A DNA stretch of 44,887 bases from positions 1-44,887 of the forward strand of contig JAQWWC010000105.1 of the NCBI GenBank assembly GCA_029249645.1, written 5' to 3'. The DNA is from Pseudomonadales bacterium (GTDB taxonomy: Bacteria; Pseudomonadota; Gammaproteobacteria; Pseudomonadales; Azotimanducaceae). Position 1 is the stretch's first letter, and each line of letters begins with the position of its first letter. The position numbers were made by a program, and so were the translations under genes. The notes beneath the pieces were generated by a model that was given only the letters and a program-made list of their open reading frames with translations, was not told the origin of the DNA and searched no databases. Of the stretch, positions 7,624-16,624 are shown piece after piece.

Positions 7624-8589
7624 TCAGCTTGAAAATCTTCTTAACTGCGCGCTCAGGATTTCACATTCGGTTAAAACCGCTCGCCAGTAGGTTTGTTTGG
7701 TGCCAGGCAATTCGGCGCCGGTCAACAGCATCATGACCGGAGTCCAGGCAATGATTGGCAGTAAGCTTAAAATATCCTGAATCAAGCCGGTTCGGGTCAA
7801 CGTGGTGTGCGCATCGCTCGTTGTCTCATTCACAGCGTTTAGATAGTGATCAATCCAAACGCCAAGGGTTGCGTCCGTTTGGTTTCGATCTTGTGCCGAG
7901 GTCGCTAAAAAATAGCCTAGGTCATAGGCGGGCGGGCCCATGCAGTAGTCGCCCCAGTCGAAGACGCAGCCGGTCGAGGCAGCGCTCAGGTTATCCCACC
8001 GGAAGTCGCCATGGCATAAGACTGGTCCAGGATGGTGTAAGACGCCCTCAATCGTCATGCGTCCGGACAACATGGGTGGCAGTAGGGAGGCGCTGGCGGG
8101 AAATACCGCCTTCAAAAGCCGCTCGACTATAATAAGATCTTGAGATTCAATAAACCCATTCAAATCATTGATATTACTTAGGAAATTTATCGGCGTTACC
8201 GTATTCTCGAGCGTTTCATGATGCAGATTGGCCAGTAACGTGAGCGCCGAGCCCATGGTAAGGGGCGGGGCTAAAGCGGCTTTTGGGGCTAGGTCCTCAA
8301 GCAGTAGCCAAGGCTCGGCCTCCGTCGATGGCGCAGCAGACCAACATTGGGGCGTCGTAATCGGCAGGTTCGGCGCGAGTGCCAGATAAAACGCGACTTC
8401 ACGTTCGAGGCTTTTGAAGCGTGCGGCGATATCACGCGTTTTAGACAGCGAGGCGCCCTTGTAAATCACCGTTTCCGCCTGGATTGGTTTACCGCAGTCA
8501 CCTGCGGCGGTAAACCATAACCGCAGCACCTGTGCCATATGGCCATCGGTCAGGGGTTCAATGGCGGTCAGCGAGACCGCCCGCCCCAA
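7624..8589 (-). CDS. Aminoglycoside phosphotransferase-fold kinase (start uncertain)
   Basis: A protein-kinase-like small-molecule kinase of the APH/choline-kinase/ecdysteroid-kinase-like clan. The catalytic loop LCHGDFRWDNL (about 192-201 of the version starting at 8589) and the metal motif FDWGDYCMGPPAYDLGYF (about 210-227) are intact, and WLLLEDLAP (94-102) is the hinge region. The only acceptor start is TTG at 8589. The same frame stays open upstream to a stop at 8716-8718, and its translation (APPERLTNAFLSAQLG) looks like the normal start of this family. Yet it contains no ATG, GTG or TTG. A run of seven G at 8624-8630 lies exactly where a 1-bp frameshift would join it to another open frame. 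The N-terminus is therefore unresolved. Substrate unknown; it converges on the sugar operon but is not part of it. Confidence 0.8.
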   Translation of the reverse strand: MGRAVSLTAIEPLTDGHMAQVLRLWFTAAGDCGKPIQAETVIYKGASLSKTRDIAARFKSLEREVAFYLALAPNLPITTPQCWSAAPSTEAEPWLLLEDLAPKAALAPPLTMGSALTLLANLHHETLENTVTPINFLSNINDLNGFIESQDLIIVERLLKAVFPASASLLPPMLSGRMTIEGVLHHPGPVLCHGDFRWDNLSAASTGCVFDWGDYCMGPPAYDLGYFLATSAQDRNQTDATLGVWIDHYLNAVNETTSDAHTTLTRTGLIQDILSLLPIIAWTPVMMLLTGAELPGTKQTYWRAVLTECEILSAQLRRFSS

Positions 8590-8842
8590 TTGGGCCGATA
8601 AAAATGCGTTCGTTAGCCGCTCCGGGGGGGCAAAGACCGGCTCTGCTCGGGTTGGTTCTTCGCCTGAATCCGCTGTAGGGCCAGTCGCGTTATTGGCGTC
8701 TTCTGAGTTGATGTCTTATCTTCCGCAAGGTTTGGGGCAAGGCTTTCAATGATCAAGGTCTGGACGGCACTATTGTCGACTTAGATCTGCTTATTAGAGA
8801 TCGCGCATAGCCTATGGTTTAATATTGACTAAGATGCTCGGC

Positions 8843-9904
8843 TTAAAACGACACGGCGCGCTGTCGCACCGGCTCATTTTGCTCATTTCTAATCTCGATT
8901 TGAGCGATTCGAGCAGCCCAGTCAATTTCAATCCAGCCGAAATTCGCCTCATAAAATGCCGAATCGAGCAGGGTTGAGCCTGTTTCCTCTGTAATGACCG
9001 TCGCAATCTGACTGAGCGGCAGGTTCAGCGATGAGGTGGTCAGTTCTAAAACAGATTGCGCCTCGCCTGCTTGGGCTTGATACAAAGCCGCTAAATGGCG
9101 ATCGCCAGAAACAATAATCGTCTCCCCAGTAGTTGTAGCAAGCAGCTCTAACAGACGCTGTTGCTCACGCGGAAGCATGCGCCAGGCCTCCCATTGGTGC
9201 CCATCGGCTAACACCTGCACCGAGCTCACCAAGATGCGCAGCGCCGCTGGTTCGGCAAGGGTCTCGGTTAACCATTGCCATTGGGCGGCCCCGAGCATTG
9301 ATTGCTTCGGGTCGTCTGTTGGGATGTAGCGTCCAACCAGCGGTGGTATCCAGGGCGTCTTGAGCGCGGTTCTAAAAAACCGCGTATCCAGCAAAACGAT
9401 CTGGACCCGCTGAGCGCCTTCACCGATCATGACCGCCCGATAAATGCCCGGTCGGGAGGCGCTTGGGTCTTCGGAGGCAATCTGCCAGAAGGATTCAAAT
9501 AAGCGCTCAGATTGCGCCTGATACGCAAAGTCCGCGCCGGCGTCGTTCAACCCATAGTCATGGTCATCCCAGGTTGCCAAGATCGGAATGTTGCGAGCAA
9601 GTTTTTGAAACTTGGGCGCGTGGGCAAGGGCCTGATAAGCCGCCTGTAAGGACGCAAGCGCAGGGTCGTCTGATTCATCTGCAGCGTAAACGTTGTCGCC
9701 ACCAAAGATGAAGACATCCGGTCGGGCCTCGGTAATAACGTCGAGAATAGCCAAGGATTTTGCGGCATCCAAGCAACTCCCTATGGCGATGGTCTGCAAG
9801 CGGTTCGTGGGCGTGGGTAAGAGCTGAACAGCTTGCGCTGCGTTCAAGCTGCAAAACGAGAGTATTCCAGCTCCGATTAGGGTCGTGGTGAAATGCTTAA
9901 GCAT
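8843..9904 (-). CDS. PhoD-like phosphodiesterase/alkaline phosphatase, exported
   Basis: A metallophosphoesterase of the PhoD-like superfamily, about 353 residues. The ATG at 9902-9904 begins a clear signal peptide (MLKHFTTTLIGAGILSFCSLNAAQA), so the protein is periplasmic or secreted. An in-frame upstream start at 9985 would add 27 hydrophilic residues and is less likely. Family motifs are GSC (42-44), FGGDNVYAAD (about 67-76), TWDDHDYGLND (about 111-121), LDTRFFR (about 167-173) and VSGDRHLAAL (about 268-277), which supply the metal ligands. Natural substrates of this subgroup are phosphodiesters or phosphomonoesters. It is probably a single-gene unit, with a 356-bp divergent gap on its 5' side. 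Confidence 0.88.
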   Translation of the reverse strand: MLKHFTTTLIGAGILSFCSLNAAQAVQLLPTPTNRLQTIAIGSCLDAAKSLAILDVITEARPDVFIFGGDNVYAADESDDPALASLQAAYQALAHAPKFQKLARNIPILATWDDHDYGLNDAGADFAYQAQSERLFESFWQIASEDPSASRPGIYRAVMIGEGAQRVQIVLLDTRFFRTALKTPWIPPLVGRYIPTDDPKQSMLGAAQWQWLTETLAEPAALRILVSSVQVLADGHQWEAWRMLPREQQRLLELLATTTGETIIVSGDRHLAALYQAQAGEAQSVLELTTSSLNLPLSQIATVITEETGSTLLDSAFYEANFGWIEIDWAARIAQIEIRNEQNEPVRQRAVSF

Positions 9905-10092
9905 GGTTTTGTTTTCCAGGTTAATGGGCAAATATGAGTCGTTGTAGTGTGACGAGAGTTCGCAAGCGGAGCAAGTCGTCCCCACGCCGCGTTTTGTCTA
10001 TCCCGAATTTTGTCAGTATTTCTATCCGGTGTAGAGTTGAACGCGCGGGGGTTTTGATTCTTTGAACGCCAGTCTAGAACGATGGCTTAAAC

Positions 10093-10159
10093 AGCTTTGG
10101 TTAAGAGCTTAGATCAAAAGCCTAGATCAAAAGCTTTGGGAAAAAGCTCGCAGCTAAAA
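10093..10159. repeat. Degenerate 13-bp tandem repeat in the gap 9905-10260
   Basis: Five head-to-tail units begin at 10093, 10106, 10119, 10132 and 10145, each starting AGC(T/C) and ending in an A-rich stretch. Units two and three differ at one base (AGCTTAGATCAAA and AGCCTAGATCAAA). The repeat lies between the divergently transcribed phosphatase and flavoprotein genes. In the rest of this 356-bp gap I see no gene. A GAAAGAGAG ribosome-binding site precedes the ATG at 10261. Confidence 0.7.
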
Positions 10160-10260
10160 AGGCGGGCTGTAAACGGGTTTAGATCGTAACCGGTTGCTTC
10201 CTAGGAGGTTTTAACACCGAGCGAGTTGGCAAAATGCGAACCTGAAAGAGAGCATATATT

Positions 10261-10917
10261 ATGACATTTGTGCCGTTGGGCTTTAAGCGAACAAATCCAG
10301 AAGCAGCCATTGCATTTGCCTCAAAGCACGCGGTGGTGATGGCCGAACGGCGTTCCGTGCGCACCTTTTCAAAGGATCCCGTGCCCGAATCCGTGATTTT
10401 GGATTGCGTGCGGGCAGCGTGCACGGCGCCCAGCGGCGCCAACTGCCAACCCTGGCATTTTGTCGTGGTGTCAGACGCTGCTAAAAAGCGTGATATCCGA
10501 ATCGCCGCAGAAGCTGAGGAGCGGGCTTTTTATAAGCACCGCGCCTCACAAAAATGGCTCGAGGCCCTTGCCCCCTTGGGAACGGATGCGGAAAAACCGT
10601 TTTTGGAAGTTGCGCCTTACCTAATTGCCATTTTTCAAGAGCGTTTTGCACAGGATGAGGCCGGTGCAAAAAGCAAGAATTACTATGCGCCAGAATCTGT
10701 TGGGATCGCGACGGGAATCCTTATTGGCGCATTGCACCAGGCGGGTCTTGCGTGTTTGACCCACACGCCGAGTCCGATGGGGTTTTTACAAAGCGCCTTA
10801 GGCCGCCCCGTAAACGAGCGGCCGTTTCTTCTTTTGGTGGTGGGATACCCAGCCGAAGGCACGGAAGTGCCTGGCATCACGCGCAAGCCGTTCGATCAAG
10901 TTGTCACGCAGATCTAA
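10261..10917 (+). CDS. Nitroreductase-fold flavoprotein, iodotyrosine deiodinase (IYD) type
   Basis: An FMN enzyme of 218 residues that by family would reductively dehalogenate halotyrosines (iodo-, bromo- or chlorotyrosine to tyrosine plus halide). The FMN-binding ERRSVRTFS (29-37) and [16 protein letters not shown] (55-70) parallel human IYD. So do the C-terminal [23 protein letters not shown] and RKPFDQ segments. Most telling, the three residues that grip the tyrosine zwitterion in IYD (human Glu157, Tyr161, Lys182) have exact counterparts with the same spacing: Glu87, Tyr91 and Lys112. There is no membrane anchor, unlike the vertebrate form, so it is cytoplasmic. A GAGAG ribosome-binding site lies 8 bp upstream. 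It ends directly at the stop of the convergent prc gene. A generic nitroreductase is the alternative. Confidence 0.88.
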   Translation: MTFVPLGFKRTNPEAAIAFASKHAVVMAERRSVRTFSKDPVPESVILDCVRAACTAPSGANCQPWHFVVVSDAAKKRDIRIAAEAEERAFYKHRASQKWLEALAPLGTDAEKPFLEVAPYLIAIFQERFAQDEAGAKSKNYYAPESVGIATGILIGALHQAGLACLTHTPSPMGFLQSALGRPVNERPFLLLVVGYPAEGTEVPGITRKPFDQVVTQI

Positions 10918-13254
10918 TCAGCTGGGTGCGGCAGTTGAGGACTGCGTCGCGGTCTGATTTCGAAGGCTGATTAGGTCCGCGAGGATATGACCTGCTTCAA
11001 CGACATAGGCATCGGACGCTTCAGGGGTTTCCTCGGCGGGAGGCTCATCTGCCTCAGCATTGCCGGCGACAGTGTTCTCCGCTCCAATGGACGCTTCAGG
11101 GGTTGCTCTGTCGAGCGCGTCAACAGCGCCTGCAGCCTCACTGGTAGCTGCCACCACGCTTTTAATCGGCGCATCGATCGGCGTATCAGGCGGCAGAAGA
11201 GGGTCTACAACATCGCCCTCTGAGGCAAGTGTCTCTGTCGCTTCCAGTTCATCAAGGTCTGCAATGACTGGCAGGCCTTGTGCTACGCGCTTTTCATTGG
11301 TGAGATTCAGCCAAAAAGTTTTTGCAATCGCTTGCTCCTCGCGCCGAGTCGTCTCGTTGAGCGAGATTGCTTTGACTTCGCGCCGCACCCTACGGTAATT
11401 GTAGGCCGAGGTAATGTATTGAAACTCAGGATTGGTTTGCATGCGAGTTTGATGGCGTTTGCTCAACGTGGGTAAAAAGCCGACCACATCGCCTTTCGGC
11501 CGATACACAGCGGGCGTGATTTTATCCCAGACAAGAGGGCGGTCGAGAGTGCTTTCTCCAATGGTTTCAGGGTCATAGTCAACCGGGTAGGCGATGTCCG
11601 GAATAATGCCGCGGTGCTGGGTTGACTCGCCACTGATCCGATAGAATTTGGCCTGGGTCATTTTAAGTTGGCCGCGTAGTAAGGGTTGCAAGGTTTGCAC
11701 TGTGCCTTTGCCAAAGGTTTGCGTGCCGATTACTAGGCCTCGGCCATAGTCTTGAATCGCGCCAGCAAAAATCTCAGAGGCAGACGCGCTCAAACGGTTG
11801 ACCAAGACCGCAATGGGGCCTGCATATTCAACGCGATAGTCGCGATCGGTGAGGACATCAACCCGATCAGATTTGCTGCGAATTTGCACGGTCGGTCCGC
11901 GATCAATAAAGAGGCCGGTCAGGGTTTTTGCTTCCTGGAGGGATCCGCCGCCGTTATCTCTCAAGTCAATCACCACCGCATCGACTTGCGCTGATTCGAG
12001 GTCTTTCAAAAGTCGTTTTACATCGCGAGTGGTGCTGCGGTAATTCTCATCGCCATCTTGTAGGGCTTGAAAGTCGACATAGAAAGTCGGTATTTCGATC
12101 ACGCCGATTCGGCGAGTACTACCGTATTCTTCAACCTCTATAATTTTCGATTGCGCGGATTGTTCTTCAAGCTCGACTTTATTGCGAACAATCGGGATCA
12201 ACTTACTCGAAAAACCATCTACGGCGTTCGCGGGCAATACCTCGAGGCGAACGATGGTATCTTTTTTGCCGCGAATGAGTTGAACCACATCATCCAACCG
12301 CCAACCGATCACATCGACCATTTCCCCTTCATCGCCTTGCCCAACCGCGGTAATTCGATCGTTGGGTTTGAGCGCTTTGGTCTTATCTGCAGGACCCGCA
12401 GGCACCAGACTGACGATTTGCGTGTATTCGTCTTCGCTCGAAAGAACGGCCCCTATGCCTTCTAATGACAAGCTCATATTGATGTTGAAGTTTTCCGCCG
12501 TGGTGGGAGAAAAATATTGGGTGTGTGGGTCATAGGTCTTTGCTAGTGCATTGATAAAGACTTGATAGACGTCGTCGCTTCGAGTTTGTTGCGCCCGGTT
12601 CAGTCGGTTTTGGTAGCGTTTACGCAGCAAATCCGCAATGTCTGCTAGATCCTTGTCCGCAAGTTTAAGATTCAAAACGTCATTTTTAAGACGGCGCCGC
12701 CACAGGTCATCTAAAGCAGCGTCATCCTGCGCCCAGGGCGCTTCCGATCGATCCAGTTCCAAGGTCTCATCTACATCAAACTGATACTGTTCAACGCCTT
12801 GCTCGAGTTGACTGACAACCCAGGTTAAGCGTTGGGTTATTTGGTTCTGATAGGCATTAAAAATGCTAAACGCTGGCGATAGATCGCCGCGTCGCAAGGC
12901 GTTGTCGAGAGAGCGCCGGTAAGGTTCAAACGCGCGAATATCCTGAACAGAAAAGTAGCTCTTACTGGGATCTAGTGCGGTCAAATATTCGTCGAAAATT
13001 AGCTCAGAGCTTTCGTCGTCCAAAAGTTGATAAAGGTAGTGGCGTTCGCGAAGTGCTTTCAAGATGTGCCGCGTTGTGGCTTCGTGCTCTGGTAGTGGGG
13101 CGAGTTCGGCCGACTCGACTGCTTGGGTCTCCGTCAGGCTTGCAAACGCGTTACCCGCCATGAGCCAAGCTGTCAGAAGCAGCACTTGTGTTAACGGCGA
13201 GCGGATCAGGCTAAAACGATTCAAGCCCAGGGTGTATTGACCTAGATGCGACAT
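10918..13254 (-). CDS. prc: Tail-specific carboxy-terminal protease Prc/Tsp
   Basis: A periplasmic S41 serine protease of 778 residues that trims or degrades proteins from the C-terminus (in E. coli, FtsI and MepS regulation). The signal peptide ends around NAFA (about residue 38). A Prc N-terminal helical domain follows (about 45-230), then a PDZ domain (about 253-340) and the protease core. The catalytic Ser491 (in LSASASEIF) and Lys516 (TFGKGTVQ) are 25 residues apart, as in E. coli Tsp. A DUF3340-like C-terminal domain follows. The last 90 or so residues are a Glu/Pro/Ala-rich tail not found in the 680-residue E. coli protein. ATG 13254 has AAGG seven bases upstream; an ATG at 13275 lacks one. 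It converges on the IYD-like gene and diverges from fkpA. Confidence 0.93.
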   Translation of the reverse strand: MSHLGQYTLGLNRFSLIRSPLTQVLLLTAWLMAGNAFASLTETQAVESAELAPLPEHEATTRHILKALRERHYLYQLLDDESSELIFDEYLTALDPSKSYFSVQDIRAFEPYRRSLDNALRRGDLSPAFSIFNAYQNQITQRLTWVVSQLEQGVEQYQFDVDETLELDRSEAPWAQDDAALDDLWRRRLKNDVLNLKLADKDLADIADLLRKRYQNRLNRAQQTRSDDVYQVFINALAKTYDPHTQYFSPTTAENFNINMSLSLEGIGAVLSSEDEYTQIVSLVPAGPADKTKALKPNDRITAVGQGDEGEMVDVIGWRLDDVVQLIRGKKDTIVRLEVLPANAVDGFSSKLIPIVRNKVELEEQSAQSKIIEVEEYGSTRRIGVIEIPTFYVDFQALQDGDENYRSTTRDVKRLLKDLESAQVDAVVIDLRDNGGGSLQEAKTLTGLFIDRGPTVQIRSKSDRVDVLTDRDYRVEYAGPIAVLVNRLSASASEIFAGAIQDYGRGLVIGTQTFGKGTVQTLQPLLRGQLKMTQAKFYRISGESTQHRGIIPDIAYPVDYDPETIGESTLDRPLVWDKITPAVYRPKGDVVGFLPTLSKRHQTRMQTNPEFQYITSAYNYRRVRREVKAISLNETTRREEQAIAKTFWLNLTNEKRVAQGLPVIADLDELEATETLASEGDVVDPLLPPDTPIDAPIKSVVAATSEAAGAVDALDRATPEASIGAENTVAGNAEADEPPAEETPEASDAYVVEAGHILADLISLRNQTATQSSTAAPS

Positions 13255-13549
13255 AAAAAAACCTTGTGAATTCATATTTGCGAAAAAATTCAGTCCTGCT
13301 GGCTGAGAATGGCGCAGTTCGTTTGCGCCAAGACCCCACGGTTGCGTTTGCGACCTTTCAAAACATCATACTTGCGACTGTTGGAGCATGCAAAGGATGC
13401 AAAGTTCCCAATGTCGTATGATCTTTTAGACGCAAATGCGAGTCGGCTAGACTCCTTTAAGGCGAATAAGTTGGTCGGCCAAGCCACGGTTTCTATGCGA
13501 TAATATAGTTTTTAATGTGTTGGCATACGGTTAATTTGAGGAAGTCGTT

Positions 13550-14281
13550 ATGAGGTCTATTGTTTTTGGAATGGGTCGGTCGTTGGTTTTGGCAGCAGTC
13601 GTTATGACTGTTGGATCAGTTTGGGCAGAAGAGTCGGCGCCCGTCCCGGCGCCGGATGAAACGATGCAGGCTGAGCGCGGTTATTTCTTTGGCTACTCTT
13701 TTGGCAATATGTTGCAGCAGGGCGGCAATCCTGACGTGGATTTGGGGGCCTTGCTGCAGGGCATGCAGGACTCCTTGTCTGGGGTGCAACCCGCTCTGGA
13801 CTCCGATGCGCAGACTCAAGTGATGGCAATTGTGCGTGAACGGCAGCAAATGATCCAAGCCGAGCAACAAGCTTTGGCCGAGAATCAGTCTGAGACAAAC
13901 CTGGCAGCTGGCGCTGCTTACCTCGAAGAGAATGCGTCCAAGCCAGGGATCAGCGTCACAGATAGTGGTCTGCAGATTGAAACCCTGACTGAAGGCGCCG
14001 GCGAGAAGCCCTCGGCGACCGATGTTGTTGTCGTGCATTACGAAGGACGGTTGCTGGATGGCACGGTCTTTGACAGCTCGATTGCCCGGGGTGAGCCAGC
14101 GGAGTTTGCCTTGAATCAAGTGATTCCAGGATGGACTGAAGGCCTGCAATTGATGAAAGCTGGCGGTAAAGCGCGCTTAACGATTCCATCGGACCTGGCC
14201 TACGGGCCAGGTGGCGTGAGCAGTATTCCGCCTAACGCCGTTTTGGTGTTTGAGGTTGAGCTGATTGAGGTGAAGCAGTAG
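13550..14281 (+). CDS. fkpA: FKBP-type peptidyl-prolyl isomerase (FkpA/Mip family)
   Basis: A periplasmic prolyl isomerase and chaperone of 243 residues. The signal peptide is about residues 1-26, ending SVWA. An N-terminal helical dimerisation domain (about 40-125) contains [13 protein letters not shown]. The FKBP catalytic domain (about 150-243) has [40 protein letters not shown] and [14 protein letters not shown]. The ATG at 13550 has a strong GAGGAAG ribosome-binding site five bases upstream. A TAATAT element at 13501-13506 may be the -10 region, though no good -35 was found at the right distance. The 294-bp divergent gap to prc holds no other convincing gene. Confidence 0.93.
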   Translation: MRSIVFGMGRSLVLAAVVMTVGSVWAEESAPVPAPDETMQAERGYFFGYSFGNMLQQGGNPDVDLGALLQGMQDSLSGVQPALDSDAQTQVMAIVRERQQMIQAEQQALAENQSETNLAAGAAYLEENASKPGISVTDSGLQIETLTEGAGEKPSATDVVVVHYEGRLLDGTVFDSSIARGEPAEFALNQVIPGWTEGLQLMKAGGKARLTIPSDLAYGPGGVSSIPPNAVLVFEVELIEVKQ

Positions 14282-14288
14282 TAGTTAC

Positions 14289-14316
14289 CGCGGCATAGTT
14301 TGGGTGACGTGCCGCG
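14289..14316. terminator. Candidate terminator hairpin between convergent genes
   Basis: CGCGGCA (14289-14295) pairs with TGCCGCG (14310-14316), a 7-bp GC-rich stem with a 14-nt loop a few bases after the fkpA stop. The following sequence is only moderately T-rich, so intrinsic termination is plausible but weak. It sits between fkpA and the convergent pentapeptide-repeat gene and could serve both. Confidence 0.4.
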
Positions 14317-14346
14317 CTTGTTGCGTCCCTGTTTTGGGTCTGTTGT

Positions 14347-15081
14347 TTAGTCGATGATGATCAGCCCAAGCGGGTTGGTCAGCATCTCAGTTTGAAATCG
14401 TGAGACTCGAACCCCTGTAAGATCCATGGTGCGCAAATCCAGGGAGTTAAACCGGGCGTCTTCGAGATTGGCGCCGGTGATACTCGTGTTGAACCAGTCA
14501 ATATTGTCAAGGTTACAAGCCGCCAAATTGGCGTCCTGTAAGTCAGCTGCGCAAAACGAGACTTCTTGAAAGCTGCAGGAAACGAGCTCGCTGCTCGCGA
14601 GTTGGCTATCACTAAAATCACTGAACGAAAAATCACAACGTTCTGCCGTGAAGGCGTTGATCCAAACGGTTGGGCTTATGGTTTTACGACAAGAAAATCC
14701 TTTCGCGTTCAGAGCTCTGGCCCGACAGTCTAAGAATTGGCAGTCATGCCATACGCTGTGGCTGAAGTCGACGCCGGAACAATTGCCCTGAAGGATGTTT
14801 GACTGACTGGCGTTGGAAAAGCGGAAGGACGTCGCCTCGCTGAGATCGTCTCGTGCAAATTGGCAATCGTCAAACGTGACCTGGGTTAATGCTGCCGATG
14901 CGAGGTCACAGTCAATGAGTTGGCAACGATCAAAATGGCACTGCCTCATTTTGGATCCCGCCCAAGAACACCTTTGGAAGATGCACTGCTCAAAGCCGAC
15001 GTCAGAGCGATAGTGCGCATGCTCGGGTGTGGTGAAGTCAATGTCCTGAAAGGTTTGCTGTAGGATCGGTTGTGGACTCAT
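14347..15081 (-). CDS. Pentapeptide-repeat protein
   Basis: A 244-residue protein built almost entirely of pentapeptide repeats, A(D/N)LXX-like with many Cys/Phe at the central position (for example FEQCIFQRCSW, CHFDRCQLIDCDL, ADLQDANLAACNL, ANLEDARFNSLDL). Such repeats fold into a right-handed quadrilateral beta helix. The C-terminal SRFQTEMLTNPLGLIIID resembles the tail of Qnr-like proteins that bind DNA gyrase. A Qnr/MfpA-type role is one possibility, but most pentapeptide proteins have no known function. There is no signal peptide, so it is probably cytoplasmic. It is monocistronic and faces fkpA. The 229-bp gap upstream (15082-15310) contains no recognised gene. Confidence 0.82.
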   Translation of the reverse strand: MSPQPILQQTFQDIDFTTPEHAHYRSDVGFEQCIFQRCSWAGSKMRQCHFDRCQLIDCDLASAALTQVTFDDCQFARDDLSEATSFRFSNASQSNILQGNCSGVDFSHSVWHDCQFLDCRARALNAKGFSCRKTISPTVWINAFTAERCDFSFSDFSDSQLASSELVSCSFQEVSFCAADLQDANLAACNLDNIDWFNTSITGANLEDARFNSLDLRTMDLTGVRVSRFQTEMLTNPLGLIIID

Positions 15082-15310
15082 AGGACGGTCAGAGCTGGTA
15101 AATGTCTTTGAGAATAGGCCCGTCTGCGGTTGGAGTAAAGCGGGGCTCTGAAGCGCATGTGGCGGAGCGCCAAATCGCGGAAAGCAGGTTTACCGATTGT
15201 GACATTCGGTTCTGACTCAAACTCCGGTTAATATGGTCTGCTGTTCCATTACCGCGCAGGCCGTTTTGCCTGACCTGTGGTGGAAAGCGTACTGAGCTAA
15301 GGATAAGACC

Positions 15311-15664
15311 ATGACTGTGACACGATTCCTCTCGAGCCTGCTGTTTTCAAGCGCCTTTATCTGGGTCGCGGTCGAGTTTTTTGAGGTAGAGACCGAGGTG
15401 GTTTATGTCTTGTTTATTTTTTCGCTGATATTAATTGGCGCGGCTATTGTTACAGGCTTTTTAATTTCGCCCTTATTACGAAAAATTTTGCAGCGCCCCG
15501 GCTCGAGTTTGTTAAGTCAGCTTCGCGCGGGAAACCACGATTTGGCGGACGCCGTCGACGTTGCACGTTTGGGGCCCCTTGATCGGCAGGATGGCGAAAA
15601 TGACGAACAGCGCCAGCCGTCAACGGACGAGCCTGCGCTGAATTCAAAAGATTCGACGTCTTAG
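15311..15664 (+). CDS. Small membrane protein, unknown function
   Basis: A 117-residue protein not recognised as a named family. Two transmembrane helices are visible (about residues 5-24 and 28-54), followed by a basic stretch (LLRKILQRP) and a charged, Asp/Gln-rich, probably disordered tail. The basic segment after the second helix suggests that the tail is cytoplasmic. AAGGA lies eight bases before the ATG. It overlaps the end of the convergent lepB gene by 4 bp. No function is proposed. Confidence 0.7.
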   Translation: MTVTRFLSSLLFSSAFIWVAVEFFEVETEVVYVLFIFSLILIGAAIVTGFLISPLLRKILQRPGSSLLSQLRAGNHDLADAVDVARLGPLDRQDGENDEQRQPSTDEPALNSKDSTS

Positions 15665-16347
15665 TCTGCTCGCGCGAGGGATTGAAAAAACCGATCGCCT
15701 CGAGGCAAGTAGAAATCCTCATAGTCAACTGAAAAAGCAACCGTATGGGCTCGGCCCGTAATGCGGTCAGCGGCAATCAAGCCGATGTAGCGCGAGTCTT
15801 TACTGTTGTCTCGATTATCGCCAAGCATCAGGTATTGTCCTTCAGGCACTGTAATCGGGCCGAAATTGTTGTGCGCGTTCGGCGGCGCGGGCCGCAGCAT
15901 CACGGAACGAATCGAGGCCTCGATGGTTTCCAAATAAAAGCGATGTCGGTGGCGCTCATAGGCGTTTAAAGCAGGTAGCTGGTCGTCAGCTAGCATGGCA
16001 TAGTCGGCCATTCGACCGTTGACCTGGAGTTGATTATTAATCAACGCAATGCGGTCGCCAGGGATGCCAATGACCCGCTTGATCAATAACTCTTCGGTCT
16101 CTGGCGAAAAAAACGTTACGATTTCGCCGCGGGCGGGCTGGCTCCAGGTCAGTACCCGAATGGCCGATAACGGTACTCTTAGGCCATAGGCAAGTTTGTT
16201 CACGATCACTCGGTCGCCGTCGAGAATGGTGGGTTTCATGGAGCCCGTCGGTACCTGATTCCAATCTGCGATCGCAGATCGAAACAGCACCATCACTACC
16301 AAAAAAATCAGCAGCCCGCGCCATTCCCGCCAAAACCTGTTTACCAT
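15661..16347 (-). CDS. lepB: Signal peptidase I
   Basis: The inner-membrane serine protease that removes Sec and Tat signal peptides, 228 residues. One N-terminal membrane helix (about 9-27) anchors the periplasmic domain. The catalytic Ser36 lies in PTGSMKPT (box B). Lys90 lies in LIKRVIGIPGD (box D), and the box E motif GDNRDNSKDSR is at 176-186. The Ser/Lys dyad is intact. E. coli LepB has two membrane helices and about 324 residues; this shorter, single-anchor type is common in other proteobacteria. In many gammaproteobacteria lepB sits with lepA and rnc, but neither is here, so this may be an additional or relocated copy. Confidence 0.92.
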   Translation of the reverse strand: MVNRFWREWRGLLIFLVVMVLFRSAIADWNQVPTGSMKPTILDGDRVIVNKLAYGLRVPLSAIRVLTWSQPARGEIVTFFSPETEELLIKRVIGIPGDRIALINNQLQVNGRMADYAMLADDQLPALNAYERHRHRFYLETIEASIRSVMLRPAPPNAHNNFGPITVPEGQYLMLGDNRDNSKDSRYIGLIAADRITGRAHTVAFSVDYEDFYLPRGDRFFQSLARAD

Positions 16348-16624
16348 CGATGATCAATCCAAGAGTTAGGGCTTTAGTCTAATTGAGTCACCGATTGATG
16401 CAACTGCTCAAAGTAAATCCAAGATGGACCGCTGCGTTATGGACAGGGTGTTGAGAGTGCAACCACAACGAGGGTTTCAGCCTGTGACAGGCCTTGCATC
16501 GCATCTTCGGGGTTCGATGGGCACCAGGTTTTCCAAGATGGGTGCTAAGAGAAATTCTAATGCGCTAGGCTTGGGTGGTGACCAATGCTTATACTCTCGG
16601 TTTATCGCGTCGTTGGAGATTGAA

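Noticed and set aside
6669-8589. AmgK/MurU-like peptidoglycan recycling pair
   Set aside because: The nucleotidyltransferase and APH-fold kinase are convergent, not cotranscribed. The nucleotidyltransferase is coupled to the GHMP kinase, and the APH protein looks unlike AmgK.
8700-8810. C-terminal remnant of a plus-strand gene (FRKVWGKAFNDQG)
   Set aside because: The frame is short, has no start, and no family was recognised. Its protein-like look is probably chance or a trace of an old gene.
12067-12465. 132-codon frame opposite prc
   Set aside because: It is an antisense shadow of the prc protease domain, whose own motifs are intact.
13309-13503. 64-residue plus-strand gene between prc and fkpA
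   Set aside because: It lies in the divergent promoter region, has no ribosome-binding site and no family resemblance; probably chance.
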